From NCBI GenBank assembly GCA_019828545.1, contig JACVRA010000088.1, forward strand, positions 1 to 64,000: a stretch of 64,000 nucleotides of DNA, given 5' to 3'. Under the pieces are notes generated by a model. The model searched no databases. It worked only from the letters and a program-made list of their open reading frames with translations, and had not been told where the DNA came from. The position numbers and the translations under genes are program-made. Shown in pieces: positions 1-11,737 of the stretch (position 1 is the stretch's first letter; every line of letters begins with the position of its first letter). Origin of the DNA: Paracamarosporium sp. OC-R06-R3. Lineage: Eukaryota; Ascomycota; Dothideomycetes; Pleosporales; Didymosphaeriaceae.

Positions 1-2874
1 TCACCGCTACAAGCGCTTTTTCACCGTTACATCATACAGCTGCGTCAGCATGGAGAGAGCTGCTATAATGGCGATAAGTGGGGCGCTCATGCTGTCTGTC
101 AACACTCGCGTTGGCACGAAGCAGAGACCTTTCCAACAAAGTCAGAAGCTCAGCTGGGCCGCTGGCTGCAAAACACTATACGACGTATACAGCGTCAGTA
201 CAATTACGACGTGATCGCGATTAAGCTTAACGCTGAGCGTAGCCTCGTCTACTTTGCGGAGCAGCTCTGCGATGACCTGGGAATCCGATTTGAGCTGCGC
301 GCTCCAGACACTCCTGCGCAGAACGGGGGTGCTGAGATCGCTGGCAAGCTAATCATGATGAAGGCCCGCGCTCTGCGCCTCCAGGGCAACCTCCCAGAGC
401 GATTGGAGAACGAGATGATGAAGACGGCAGTATATCTGCTTGATCGAACGCCGTCAGAAGTCATTAACTGGCGAACGCCGTACGAGATCGTCTGGGGCAA
501 GAAGCCTATTGTCAGCCATCTTCGACCGATCGGCTGTCGCGCGTACGTCCTCAACAAGGACCTCCCGCGAGGAGCAAAGACAGCCTCACGCGCGTTAATC
601 GGCCATCTCGTAGGCTACGATAGCAGCAACATCTTCCGCATCTGGCTACCTACAAAGGATCGAGTCATACGTACGCGAGACGTTGTATTTGATACATCTA
701 TATTCTATAAAGACCGCGACGGCTATCCAGACAATGTAGTGATTGAGGAGGTAATTGAGCTACTCGATGTCCCGGAGCTATACGAGGACGACGATGTCTC
801 GATCACAGAGCTCCTCACAACACGTCAGCGACGTCTCTACGACGATGCTACATCTACCGCAGCACTGGCGCCTGCCGTACAACCTGCCGTACAACCTGAC
901 AAGCAGCCGTCGGTGGGGGGTGGAGAATCAGACGATCATATAGCAAACTACCTGGCAGGACGCCATAGTAATCGCAGCTTTCGCCCTGCGCCTACACAGC
1001 AAGAAGTTACTGATCAATCAGCCACCAAAATCGAAGGCTATATACCTGACCGACGCAGCAACAACGCTCCACAGCGTCAAGATCCGAATTTCTCACAAGA
1101 TAACGTGCTTACCACGAAGCGCGTTCGAAAGCTGAAGAATCTAGGCAACCTATACACTCACGCGATTCAGCTGGGAGCTTAGAACGTTGCTAATTACCTA
1201 TACACCTTTGCTGCGCTATCTCTTGGCGATGCAAAGGACAACCTACGGATTCATCGAAGCCAGCTTCCGCCCGCACTAAAGTACATTGGCTAGCTGAAAT
1301 CATATCTACACGGCGCTGAGTTTATGAAGGCCGCTGAGCGCAAGTATTATTAGATCTGGGGTAAAGGTTGCTTCTGCAAGACCTTAGCAATATATTAATC
1401 CGCTTAGGCTGAAGGCGTCGAGGTGATCCTACTTATGTGGGTGTTCACCTACAAGTTCGATGAAGACGGATATCTATACAAGTACAAGACTCGCCTTGTC
1501 GCACGCGGAGACCTGTAGGAGCAGTATGGAGACACCTACGCTGCTACGCTCGCTGCCCGCACCTTCCGTGCAATAGTCGCAATTGCGAACTACTTTGGTC
1601 TAGAACTAAAGCAATACGACGTACCTAACGCTTTTCTTAACGCAATGCTTAACTGTAAGCTCTATGCAAAGACACTACACGTATTTGAGGAAGTAGATGA
1701 TGACCTGCTGGAGGTTCTTTGTGCTCTATACGGCCTTAAGGATGCGCTGCTTCTATGGTACAACACGTTCCGAGCAGCAGTTGAGCTGCTAGGACTTAAG
1801 CGCGTCGAAGGCTTTCCATGCCTCTACGTTAACAACTGGCTTATTCTATTCGTCTACGTTGACGATATTGTAATGGCCTATTATCTATTAAACGCTCATC
1901 TTCACCAAAGCTTCAAGCAGAAGCTGAAAGATCAATTTAGTCTCAAGGCTATAGGGGACCTAATATGGTTCCTAGGCGTCCGCGTTGTTCGTGATCGCCA
2001 GAAGAAGAAGATCTGGCTCCTTCAAGACACATATATTGATAAGGTGTGCAAGAAATATAGCATACAGCTGGCTGGCAAGAGGCCTGATCATCCGCTCAAC
2101 GTCAATGTCCTTAACAAGTCGATTGAGGAGCCTAACACTTCCCGTACGAAGCTCTATCAGGAGCTTGTTGGCCACCTGGCCTACATCACATGCTGGACAC
2201 GTCCTGACGTCGCTCGCAGCCACGTCATCCTTGCCTGCCACCTTACCAACCCAGGGTAGTCACATATTGAAGCCGTACAACGTGTCTGGCGATACCTGCT
2301 CACAACACAACACTACGCTATTGAAGGCTGTTACGAAGACTCTATCACAGAGACTCTTGCTGATGATAAGCACTATTATGATCTATTGTTCTTTGGAGCC
2401 TCAGACGCGTCATACGCTGACGATTAGGACACACGTCGAAGCTCGCAAGGTCAATGTTTCTTCCTCTATGGTATGATTATTAATTGGAAGGCAACTGTCT
2501 AGCGCACAGTTACTAAGTCCACCACTGAATCTGAGCTGCTATCCATCTCTTTGGCTGGATCTCAAATGGCTAAGTGGATTTGCTTCTTCAATGGTATCTT
2601 ATTCAGATCAGGCGTACTGCCTACTCTTTACTGCGACAATCAACAGACTGTTGGCATTGTTAACAAAGACCTTGATCAGCTTCACACAAAGGTTCACCAC
2701 GTTGATATCTATCAGATGTAGGTTTGACAAGAAGCAGAGGCTCAGCGACTCGCTGTTAAGTGGGTCCCTATAGACAAGATGGCTGCCGACGGCCTCACCA
2801 AGATCCTCTCACGTTCGAAGCACCAGGAGTTTGTACGACAGCTACACCTAGTTAATATTACGCAGCGCCTCTAG
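1..2874 (+). mobile_element. Decayed Ty1/copia retrotransposon pol (integrase, reverse transcriptase, RNase H), 5' truncated by the window
   Basis: One reading frame (codons starting at 1, 4, 7...) can be followed from base 1 to 2874 with only point stops in it. In order it shows the integrase core end (PAQNGGAE at about 310-340), the copia reverse transcriptase (YDVPNAFLNA near 1615-1645, YVDDIV near 1855-1875), and RNase H ending in a conserved 'AADGLTK' near 2780-2800. In-frame stops lie at 1180, 1291, 1351, 1396, 1405, 1516, 2257, 2425, 2500, 2719 and 2725; TAG at 2872 may be the natural end. Nearly all are TAG or TAA where copia proteins have Gln, as expected from C-to-T at CpA. The central integrase Asp expected just before the 'NAERS' stretch (about 226-240) is not visible. 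Gag and the 5' LTR lie outside the window. The element cannot make an active polyprotein. Confidence 0.9.
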
Positions 2875-2970
2875 GGCAGCGTCGACAGCGACAACACTAA
2901 TTTCATGTATCCAATTACCTGATTGGGTTAGCTTTCAGCTTCAAATCGATCTTATCGAGTATATGAAGCT

Positions 2971-2980
2971 GAGGGGGTGT
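2971..2980 (+). other. Polypurine tract of the copia element
   Basis: GAGGGGG at 2971-2977 lies directly before TGTGTGACGG, the usual arrangement of a plus-strand primer against the 3' LTR. It sits about 100 bases after the end of the pol frame. Confidence 0.65.
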
Positions 2981-3242
2981 GTGACGGTTTAAGAAGCTCT
3001 TTCCCTCTGGGAGAAGGCTAAACCTATCTGAGACTAGCGCTGTTTACGCTGGTAGACGTACATACTCTACAGCTTCTAGATAGCACACCTAGTTAGTTGA
3101 TACACAATCTTCTCACCAACCTTTTTGATCACCTACTGCGTGATCTTACATATAACATGTAACTTCTCATACCCCGTTTCTGTTTGAACTTCTCTTCCTC
3201 TTAAAGTTCCACCTCCTCTGAAATATTCTCACATGCGTTACA
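2978..3242 (+). repeat. Probable 3' LTR of the copia element
   Basis: The segment starts TGTGTGAC right after the polypurine tract and could end at GTTACA (3237-3242), which gives imperfect TGTGAC/GTTACA inverted termini and about 265 bases. The 3' boundary is an inference because the partner 5' LTR is outside the window. The sequence is T-rich and has no reading frame of note. Confidence 0.55.
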
Positions 3243-4078
3243 GGCCACTCTTGGTTTTTTTGTTGGCAAATACACTGTTGCTCAGTCTCTCAAGAAGAAC
3301 TTATTCTAGTGTTCCCAACCAGCTATATCTATGATTGAACTAGAGCGAATAGTCCTCTTCTGCTGATAGTTTGCCCATCGCTGCAAGCAACAAACCGTTG
3401 TGAGAAGCGTAAACGAAGTGTTATCTTCCACCACTGTCAGGTTCGGAAGGCATCTTGGTGAGACCCGCTCCATGATCAAACAGTGACCCAATGAAGCGCT
3501 CTTAGCTCCTATCGCCGGCATAGTTTTTTAGTCGTTTATCGAAGTGAGGCGATTTTGCTTCTTGACGAAGCAGTGCCTGATTTGGATGTCCATCACCATA
3601 GCATCGAAATGCCAATGGAGTAGCAAATCTGGAACACATCTATTTGGCATGTGGCTGTTGTGCTGCACTAACACGTCCGGACTTTTGCGTAGCTATTGAG
3701 GCCGAAGAACTCACTTAAAAATACTGCATGCAGCCACAAGCACGAGTCATTCAGGCAATTCGTGCGACGACGCTGCGGTACACAAAATTTTATCAGGTAG
3801 CTGTATGAATTTGAGCTTAAGCTACTTTGCCTTCTTGGAAACCATACGTGTGCTACTCCCTCGCTTGCTTTCAAGCTTGGCATTGCTGTTACAATTTCGA
3901 TATCCGAAAAACATGGAATGCTAACACATCGTTTCGCAACCATACGATCTCCTTGTTATTCCACCTTCCTCACCTGACATCCAAACACCATAAAACCTTC
4001 ACTACAACGATCAAGATACATGCGATTCGTCATATTGAACGTCTTATATTGGCACCTAATTATGTTCCGTGGGCAACC
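3243..4078. other. Non-coding or unrecognised stretch
   Basis: This lies between the LTR and the first aldo-keto reductase. It holds only short frames (the longest is 127 codons) with no motif I recognise. It may be old decayed sequence. Confidence 0.4.
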
Positions 4079-5283
4079 TTAATGTCCTACCATCGCTTGG
4101 TGCTCAGGGCCATATCTTTGCCCCGAGACCTTTGCGCTGTTTATCAGATCACGCATTGCCTTCACTTCGTCTTCCGTCAGATTTATGTCTCTAGAACCCC
4201 AATTTTCTAACAGGCGCTGAACTTTCGTTGTCCCAGGAATAGCAATCATCCCTTGCATAGCAACCCAAGCTAACGCAATTTGCGCTACCGTGCATCCTTT
4301 CTTCGAAGAGATCTTTTTAATCTCATCAACAATGGCCTTATTGCGGTAGAAATTTTCGCCCTGGAACTTTGGCGATTTGCGGCGAAAGTCATCAGGAGCA
4401 AAGTCGTCCGGAGACGCATAGTCAAACTCGTCGACAAGCCATCCGTGTCCAAGCGGACTGTATGCGACATAGACGACGCCCAATTCTTTGGCTGTATCTA
4501 TAAGACCATCCGTTTCGTGGATAGTCTCGAAAGCAGAGTACTCAGCTTGGATAGCGTCAATTTTCGCGACTGTCACAGGTAAGTATTTTCGCACACAGCT
4601 AAAAGGTTATGAGAGCTTACTAGCATTCGCTTTACGCAGTGTTGTAGCTGAACATTCAGAAAGTCCGATATATTTCGTTTTGCCCTCACGACGAAGAGAA
4701 TCCAGCGCTGGAATTGACTGCTCTAGAGGAGTATCTGGCAAGAGTTAGAACATATTGATCTCCAAGTATAAAGATGATGAAGTACTTGGATCAATTCGAT
4801 GCAGATAATATAGATCCGGGGTAAAGCCTAGACGTTCTATTGTGCCCTGCAGATATGTCCTGATGTGTTCAGGAGAGTTCGTGATACTGCCGACAGGTCC
4901 AGTCACACCAAAACAATCGAAGCCACATTTGGAAGCCACTACAATACTTAGCAAATATTAGGACAAATTTTGTAGAGACATACAAAAGATCTTATCTCTT
5001 ATATTGTGCTTGCGGATGAAGTCACCTAAGAGTTTCTCATTTACCCCGCTCGCATAAATCACCTGTAGACATACATCAGGATTCGGCCCGTAGAAATTAG
5101 GTACTTATCACTAAATTGACTCACCGCAGTGTCCCAGAATGTACAACCTAATTCAATAGCCTTCAACAGGACGGGTTCAGCTTCTTCGAGGGTTAAGTTG
5201 CTTCCCAAACCAAAGCTAAGACCCATCGCGCCAAAGCCTGGAAGTGGGATTTCGGACCCCGCAAACGAGATTGTCTTGACCAT
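4079..5283 (-). CDS. Aldo-keto reductase, five exons, intact
   Basis: An NAD(P)H-dependent oxidoreductase of the aldo-keto reductase superfamily, probably cytosolic, substrate unknown. Exons on the minus strand are 5283-5125, 5062-4984, 4938-4786, 4734-4621 and 4569-4079; all introns are GT..AG with matching phases, giving 331 residues, normal for the family. The start [20 protein letters not shown] begins the first beta hairpin. The catalytic tetrad is visible: Asp in FWDTA and Tyr in VIYASG (exons 1-2), Lys in LASKCG, His in YYLHRID (exon 3). LSECSA and the C-terminal cofactor segment [14 protein letters not shown] follow. It resembles the YakC/pyridoxal-reductase-like branch. It faces a second reductase and a dead dehydrogenase, suggesting a former small metabolic cluster. 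The exact substrate cannot be read from sequence. Confidence 0.88.
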
Positions 5284-7080
5284 ATTTACTCGATGATGCA
5301 ATGTAAGCAGCTGTTGACAGGAAATCGATAAAGGATCAATATGGTCACACGTGAAATCAAAGCCCTTCGCACATGCATGCCTTCGGTTTATATAGCTTTC
5401 ATGCGTCGATTTGAAACACACCGGACTTTACCTTGGACTTACGCCGGACATATCTATTAAATCCGATGGTGTATCAACGCCCAGCATGCGCTTGGAGGGT
5501 CTTCGGTTTGGGCATACCATGAATTGCAGTCCCCGCTATGAGATCATAGCTCAAACTCAGGCTCGTTGGTGCTTACCTAAATGGGTGCAAGAAAAGATGA
5601 TCTTCTCGTAGTTAAGGCCTGGAGGTTCTTCAATTTTGAGTCATCGAGCGCGCTTGCACAATCGTTTGAGCAGGCTTGCGTTTTGGATCAAGGGCGCACG
5701 AACAACATCTGAGTACGGCGTGAAGAAGCGTTTCGAGGAAGACTTGTTCCTTATGCAGAGCAATAGTTATTAGCTAACAAATTTGCGACCGAAATTATTC
5801 CTTTGTAGTATTCGATACTCGAACGGGCATGCTCAATCAGTCAATCAGCGTCAATTTGTAGCAAAATCAATTTGCGCCCACAACGTTAGTATACCGCAGT
5901 CGATCATCTTGTTCGCGCTGACTTTTCGAGTTTCAATTTTCAATTCCTGCCCAGGGGGGTGACCGAAGGTATACCTGGAACCGCGACTTAGGAACTGTAT
6001 CTTGATACATTTGGAGGAGCTCAACACAATGGACCGCGGGATCCGAGTGCTCCAAAGGATAAGGGTTTGCTCGAACCTAAGAAACTAGCGGCCGGGACTG
6101 CACTTGTTAGTTCGCTTCTGCTTTATTCCGTCGCTTCTGCTCTAGCGGAGCTCAGCTGGCAGAGCGGCGTGCACGAGTCAGGCTGTCCCATGCTCACCAG
6201 TTGTAGAATCAGATTAGCTACTGTGTAAGAACGCAGGATTACCGATGTTGATCGTATGAGCGAATCGGGGCTATGCTCATATCTCGATATACAAGTGTAG
6301 CCCTAGCCCTAACTCTAGCTAAGACAATATAAAACCAGCATTCCGAGCCTAATTGGCTTTCAGCCTGTCTGCACGCGATACTGCCGCTACCGGTGGTAAG
6401 CCAGACCGTCGGATTAAGCAGACCATCTTGATTCCGGTTTTCCAGCATGCGTTGGGGGAATTTGGCCGATGAATAACTCCCGGATGAAAACTCACTGATG
6501 CAGTGTCACACAGTTGCATTAGTAGCAGAATTTTTCGGGCGCGGTTACACTGACATCATCTCGTACGGTTTGCGTGTGATAAGGCCCAGAGGTACCCCAT
6601 TTCCAGGGATTCGTACGCTAGTGCGCTTTCTGTGTGTCGGTACAAGCGCGTCTCTTCCCCCCATTCAAGGCTTATCTGGGTAGTATCAGATGATTCTTCT
6701 TTACAGTAGGTATTAGCGATGGTTCAACATTGTATTGATCAATAATCATCTCATCTGAAGCCCACGCAAATAGCTTTACCACTTCGCCATCTTGGCGAAG
6801 ACGCTCTGATTAGTTGATACTCAAGAGCTCTTCAAATTGACGCGCAAACGCTTTCATAGGCTCGGCCTTTCTCAACTGATCACATACCTTGAAGATGATA
6901 TATGGTGGAGCCTCGGGATGGGAGTCAGCCGACACTGGCTGCTACGCTATGCATTAGTGCGTCATCCAGTTGCATTAGCGTGCCGTGACTCTGTTACAAC
7001 AGTTCAGGGTCACTACTTTCAAATCTGCTCAACTAGTCATTCACTCGCCCGTCCATCCCACATCCATCGTCAACCAACTA
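5284..7080. other. Gene-poor intergenic stretch
   Basis: No coding exon could be assembled. Short frames exist on both strands (for example 6239-6448 minus and 6498-6683 plus) but have no recognisable motif or splice logic. The sequence looks like aged, decayed DNA between the two reductases. Confidence 0.4.
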
Positions 7081-7094
7081 CATTTGCGAAGGTT

Positions 7095-7570
7095 GATAGG
7101 TACGTTGCCGCTCATGAAATACTCCGCAGTCTAGGAGACCAGCGACCAACTGCTCTGCAAGTCATCCACGATGAAGGCCTTGAGGGCAAATTCGAGGACA
7201 AAGTAGTCTTCATTATTGGATGTTCCGTAGGTCTTGGTGTGTAGACTGCGCGCGCAATATTCGCTTAGAGATGGATCACACCTCACTTAGAAGCGTACAA
7301 GTATACGCTAAGAGCTTTATTGAACGGTTAAAAACGCTAAACGTCCAAGTTGCCGGAGCAGGGTGCTGCAACAACAGTATGATGTGCGGTTGCTAAGTGC
7401 TTAGAGGGACACGGTGGGCAGTACCTGGATGATGTGCAGATTGGAGGTCCCTGGACTCCCGATCAGCCATTCCCGTTCCCTGGTTAGGCTTCTCATACTC
7501 GCGACGGGACGAGAGAGGGTAGATTGTGGAAACTGTCTCTAACATGGGCTAGAATTGGTGATAATCATGT
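7095..7570 (+). pseudogene. Short-chain dehydrogenase/reductase relic lacking its catalytic middle
   Basis: The 5' piece reads LQVIHDEGLEGKFEDKVVF followed by IIGCSVGLG (about 7155-7242). This is the start of a retinol-dehydrogenase-like short-chain dehydrogenase with a worn TGxxxGxG cofactor motif, and TAG stops follow at 7243-7245 and further on. A second piece at about 7352-7560 reads PEQGAATTV, then EGHGGQYLDDVQIGGPW and LWKLSLTWA, the family C-terminus. The roughly 200 residues expected between them, including the YxxxK active site, are reduced to about 100 unrelated bases. Several in-frame TAG/TGA stops remain. The gene is dead; the relic is assigned by family similarity recognised by eye. 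Confidence 0.75.
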
Positions 7571-7899
7571 GTAAGAAGGGTGCTTGCGCTCAATAAACAG
7601 AAAGAACGATAGCAAGAGTAGAATAGCACATCAACATATAATACCGCGCTCTCGACCAAATTGATCAGCACGACAGCTTTTTGATCAGATAATAACAGTC
7701 ACTCTTCACAAATTTTGACGTCCGAACTTCTTTTCGTTAGTGTTAGCCACAGTCAGTATGACTACAATCTAGAATTTAGGAGAGATTGATTGCGAACTAC
7801 CTAAATGAATGGAAGACTTTCAACTTAGCGTAAATAGAAAGCCAAGAAGGTGTTGAAATTGACGTGTTCATCTCTCTACTCGATTTTTGTTCTTCCTGC
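7571..7899. other. Short intergenic spacer
   Basis: AT-rich spacer between the dehydrogenase relic and the 3' end of the second aldo-keto reductase. No feature seen. Confidence 0.4.
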
Positions 7900-9048
7900 T
7901 TAAAACCGTATGGGCATTTTTGCATCGTACAATTCTTCTAACCAATCAATCTCATCATTAGTCAAATTAACTTCCAACGATTCCAGTGCTTGGTCAATTC
8001 TTTCCTTGGTCTCCAGACCGCAAATAGGCATACAGCCTTTAGAAATCAGCCATGCTTGAGCAATCTGCGCCATTGTTACTCTTTTCTTTTGAGCCAATTC
8101 CTCAACACGTCCTACAATTGCTTCATCTGCCGCATACTCTCCGCTTCTGAAAAGCATCTGGAGGAAGGGGTCTTTCTGTTCACGTGGATCACTTCGATCA
8201 GTCCATGGATGCGTGAGGACGCCTGCGGCCAGCGGAGACCAGGGAAAGAGTCCCACCCCTGTGGCGTTACAGTATGGATTCATCTCCCTCTCTTCTTCGC
8301 GATAGATGAGGTTATATAGGCCTTGCATAGATATGAATTGATGCCAGCCGTTCGCTCTCGCAACATTCTGTAGCATTTGGAATTCCCATGCGGTCATCTT
8401 TGGGGATTAATTAGTTTTGCTGTATCCGCAGACCGTTTTGATATTGCGTGTAAGTGCACTCACCGAGCTAGCACCGATGTATCGAACTTTACCGCTCTCT
8501 ATAACATCGTTAAGTGCCTTCATAATCTCTTCAGGCGGCACATTACGGTCCATCCTGTGAATTTGCAGCACATCGATGTAGGTCCCAAGCCGCTCGACGC
8601 TACGATCCACTGCTTCAAGAATGTGCTTCCTGGACAGTCCGACCTGGTTGACACGTGGGCCATCGTTACTTGTTAAGGTCGCGGGGTTGATAGCTCCTTT
8701 GTTCCCATCAACAAACTGGAAGCACTTCGACATGATAACTAGTTTGGAGCGGGGGATATTATAGTGTCGAATAGCTGCACCGAGTATCTCTTCAGATCTA
8801 CCATTCGAGTAAGTATCAGCAACATCCCATGTGTTGATACCCTGATCGAAGGCATATTTGAGAACAGGGAGGGCCTCGTTTTCGTCCAGAAGCCAAGGCT
8901 GCCAATTTTTGTCGCCGAAGCTCATGCAACCCAGAATGATCTGAGAAACTTTGAGGCCCGATTTGCCGACTCTAAAGGATTGTTAGCACGTCGTCGCCAG
9001 GAGGGTTCATGCTACAGCCTACCGGACATATTGCATAGATGAAGCCAT
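7900..9048 (-). CDS. Aldo-keto reductase, three exons, intact (AKR9-like)
   Basis: Exons are 9048-9023, 8971-8464 and 8397-7900, all with GT..AG introns and matching phases, giving 343 residues. The start is a 26-base first exon (MASSMQYVR) joined to VGKSGLKVSQIILGCMSFG, the usual N-terminus of this class. The tetrad is present: Asp and Tyr in DVADTYSNG, Lys in IMSKCF, His in LQIHRMD. IGASSMTAWEF spans the second splice junction, and FISMQGLYNLIYREEEREM and FPWSPLAAGVL follow. The layout matches fungal reductases related to versiconal hemiacetal acetate reductase and aryl-alcohol dehydrogenases. The reaction is NADPH-dependent carbonyl reduction of an unknown substrate. It is a different subfamily from the reductase at 4079-5283, so not a tandem duplicate. 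Confidence 0.9.
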
Positions 9049-9568
9049 GGACAGGATCTACGGGAGTCGCTCTTACGAAACACCACCAGCTTAGAAATTC
9101 CTCTTAATTGAAGGAATAACGGATTCACATGCATATAGTGTCTTTATACTTCTGCTCTCAAGTATGCCTTCGAAACGATACTACGAGCTTAGCATCGGCT
9201 AGTGTCACTGGGATTGCGCCTCACACCTTGCCTCGATACGACAAGTGTGCATCCGATATATCGTACACAGCTGAAGCAATCAAATCGCTTCGCCAAACCC
9301 TCGGCGAAATGCTAGTACAGTTCAGTGGCTTCCCTAGGTTAGCGCATAATCCATTCGCATTAGCAAGCTGGCTGATGGTCTACCCCGCATACTAAAAAAC
9401 TCCACATATATCATCAGATGAAAAAGCTTTTGCCGCTCAACTTTCCGTGGATGTGCAATGCCCAGTTTGACGTGCGTAATCCACTTGCAGGTGAGAGTCC
9501 CACAATCTCCGAAAGCTACGACTCGCAATGACCGCTTCCAGCCATAGGCGCATCTGGCCTCTCTGCAC
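9049..9568. other. Divergent intergenic region between reductase and bZIP gene
   Basis: The minus-strand reductase and the plus-strand bZIP gene start on either side of this 520-base gap, so it should hold both promoters. No clear operator was identified. Confidence 0.4.
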
Positions 9569-10529
9569 ATGATGGATAGAGGCGTCCAGCAGAATATGTT
9601 GTACAGAATAAGGAGTCTATACCAATCACCGAATGCATGGAATCAGAACGACGATTGGACCGGCATAACAAACACTGCTGAGAGAAAGAAACGGCAAAAT
9701 AGACTCAATCAAAGAAAATACCGTCAGTCTCTGCCAGGCCACCGTTTCCACCCTGCTACAAACAACTAGCTGATCATTCACAGGAAAAAAGAAAAACGCC
9801 CAAGTAAAAGAATTAGTGAAGCTGCAAGGCATCGCTGATGCGACGATACTGCCAGAGAGCCTACAGCATCATGCGCAAGAAGCCAACAGCAGTGTCGGCC
9901 GGGAGGGCGAATTGACGCTGTGTGATGGGCCCACGCTATTGACATGTCCTCACCGTATCGCCCGTATTAAAGAACTTCTGAGGCAAGCCCATGTAGACTA
10001 CACGTTACACACTCCTCGTCCTACAAATCTGCCGATCCTCATCCGGCTGAACGTACTAAATGCCCTGGCGCGGAATGCTACCTTGATGGGCTTCCCACCC
10101 GAGGGACTGTGCAGCGATGATATGACATCACCATACAACGAAGCATCGCCAACCGCCTCTGACCTTCGCCAACCTTGGGCTTCCTGCCTGGACACGTTGA
10201 TGCCGACGCCATTGCAGCGCCAAGTTCGACATCATCCGTGGATTGACCTATTTCCGTTTCCAAAGCTCCGCGATAACATGTTGCTGGCGATACATGCAGG
10301 CCTCTTAAATGAAGACGACCTGTGCGCGGACTTGCTTAATGTAGAGGCAGAGGATCTGGGTACAAGACCTGCTCTGATGATTTGGGGTGAGTCATGGGAC
10401 ATTTTGGGGTGGGAGGCAAACCTTTCGTTCCTACAAAAGTGGGGTTGGCTTGTCCGTGGCTGTCCTGAGATTTTGGAAGGAACAAATTTCTGGCGTGAGA
10501 AGAGGGGCGAGCGAAAACTCGTACCCTAA
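9569..10529 (+). CDS. bZIP-type transcription factor with DUF3425 domain
   Basis: Two exons, 9569-9722 and 9784-10529, with intron GTCAGT..CACAG in phase 1, give up to 299 residues. The start is uncertain (ATG at 9569, 9572 or 9596). DDWTGITNTAERKKRQNRLN at about residues 28-47 is the fungal bZIP-like basic region, continued by QRKYR and KKKNAQ across the splice. The following leucine zipper is weak. The C-terminal half has HHPWIDLFPFPKLRDNML, ALMIWGESWDILGWE and LQKWGWLVRGCPEILE, the hallmark of the DUF3425 domain. Such proteins are nuclear regulators of unknown targets in Pezizomycotina. Its position head-to-head with a reductase suggests local control, which is inference. Confidence 0.85.
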
Positions 10530-10750
10530 CATCCTGATCAGGCTGTGAAGCCACAGCGGGCCCAAGACGATGATATCAGCAGTTTCATCGAAATTGGAAA
10601 TTCGTGCGCCAATAGCTCCTTGTGATTACGATCGCAGGTCGATGGGTTTAGAGTATAAGGTACCCGCCATTGCGATGTAGAGAGAGCGGCCGCTTCAGGA
10701 TGCCCAGATCTGTACATGCCACGCATGTCACACCAGCACCACAAACAATT

Positions 10751-11375
10751 CTAATGATAAGAAGTTTGAGTGAAACTTACGTGAGATAGCGTTAAGTCCT
10801 TTTTCTTAACTATTTCACCATTGGTGCCCCGGATAAGTGACTCTCTCATCGCGTTTGCCAGCTCAAGACATGAGTAACCTAGCACAAAAGTTGCATGTTC
10901 ATGCTTAGGAGCGACAATTGTATCGACTGCCGCTGTAAACGATGACAGAATCTCTACTAAAAAAGGGTGCAACCCCATGACAGTCTTTTGAGCGAACGCG
11001 TGAGCCAGCTTCTTGCGTCTCTTCTGATGCCGATATTTATCTCGCGCATCCGGTAGACTGCGATGTGCTCCAGCACCAGCATCATAGTGTCATGGCCGTA
11101 GATCTCATGGCGTGCGAAAGGACTCAGGATGTAGACCTGGTTGAGAGCGATGCGAACGTGTTTACCGGATTTTTTTATGCGTATCTTCAACAGCTTGTTA
11201 GTGTTTGTACCGGTAATGAAGGTTGTGCCAGATGCGCCAAAACCGAGCTAAATGTGGCACATGACAGCGACGAAAAGGACCGAATTTTTATAATCCAGCC
11301 AGTATCCAATAATGGGGCCGATCACCAGAATCAAGGCAGATGCGGTAGTAAGGAGCATCAACAACATCGTCATAC
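10751..11375 (-). pseudogene. Relic of an unidentified membrane protein
   Basis: Reading leftwards from about 11375, a frame starts MTMLLMLLTTASALILVIGP and continues as a hydrophobic segment, then is broken by TAG (CAG expected) after VAVMCHI. The same frame continues through FGASGTTFITG and VYILSPFARHEIYGHDTMML to a stop near 10957. A shifted frame continues to 10751. The hydrophobic blocks and the single C-to-T-type stop suggest a decayed multi-span membrane protein. I do not recognise the family. Confidence 0.4.
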
Positions 11376-11379
11376 TTCG

Positions 11380-11737
11380 AAGAGGGCTAGCTTAATACCT
11401 AGCATCGATAAACAACGATTTGCTCATTCTATGGTTTCCATAATCCTACGCCCAAAACTTGGTAAGTATCATTTGTCCGAGTCCAAGGCCTTCGTATTGA
11501 GATCCTCTACTACTCAGTGTATGCATGGAAAGTGAGCGCATAAAAGGGATCGCTTTTATCCTAAAATACAGAGTTTCCGAAGGGCATTTCTTGATTAGGT
11601 ATTATTTAGCTGCTAAATCTATCTAGTGCTAACTTTATAAATAGGTGGCTAAGACTCCATATTAGGTGGCCGCGAATTTCTGACTTTGATTAATATGTAA
11701 CTACCAACTCCGCCTCCCATTTCCCCCATACTTTCTC
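11380..11737. other. AT-rich intergenic spacer
   Basis: AT-rich spacer downstream of the large coiled-coil gene. Nothing recognisable was seen. Confidence 0.35.
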
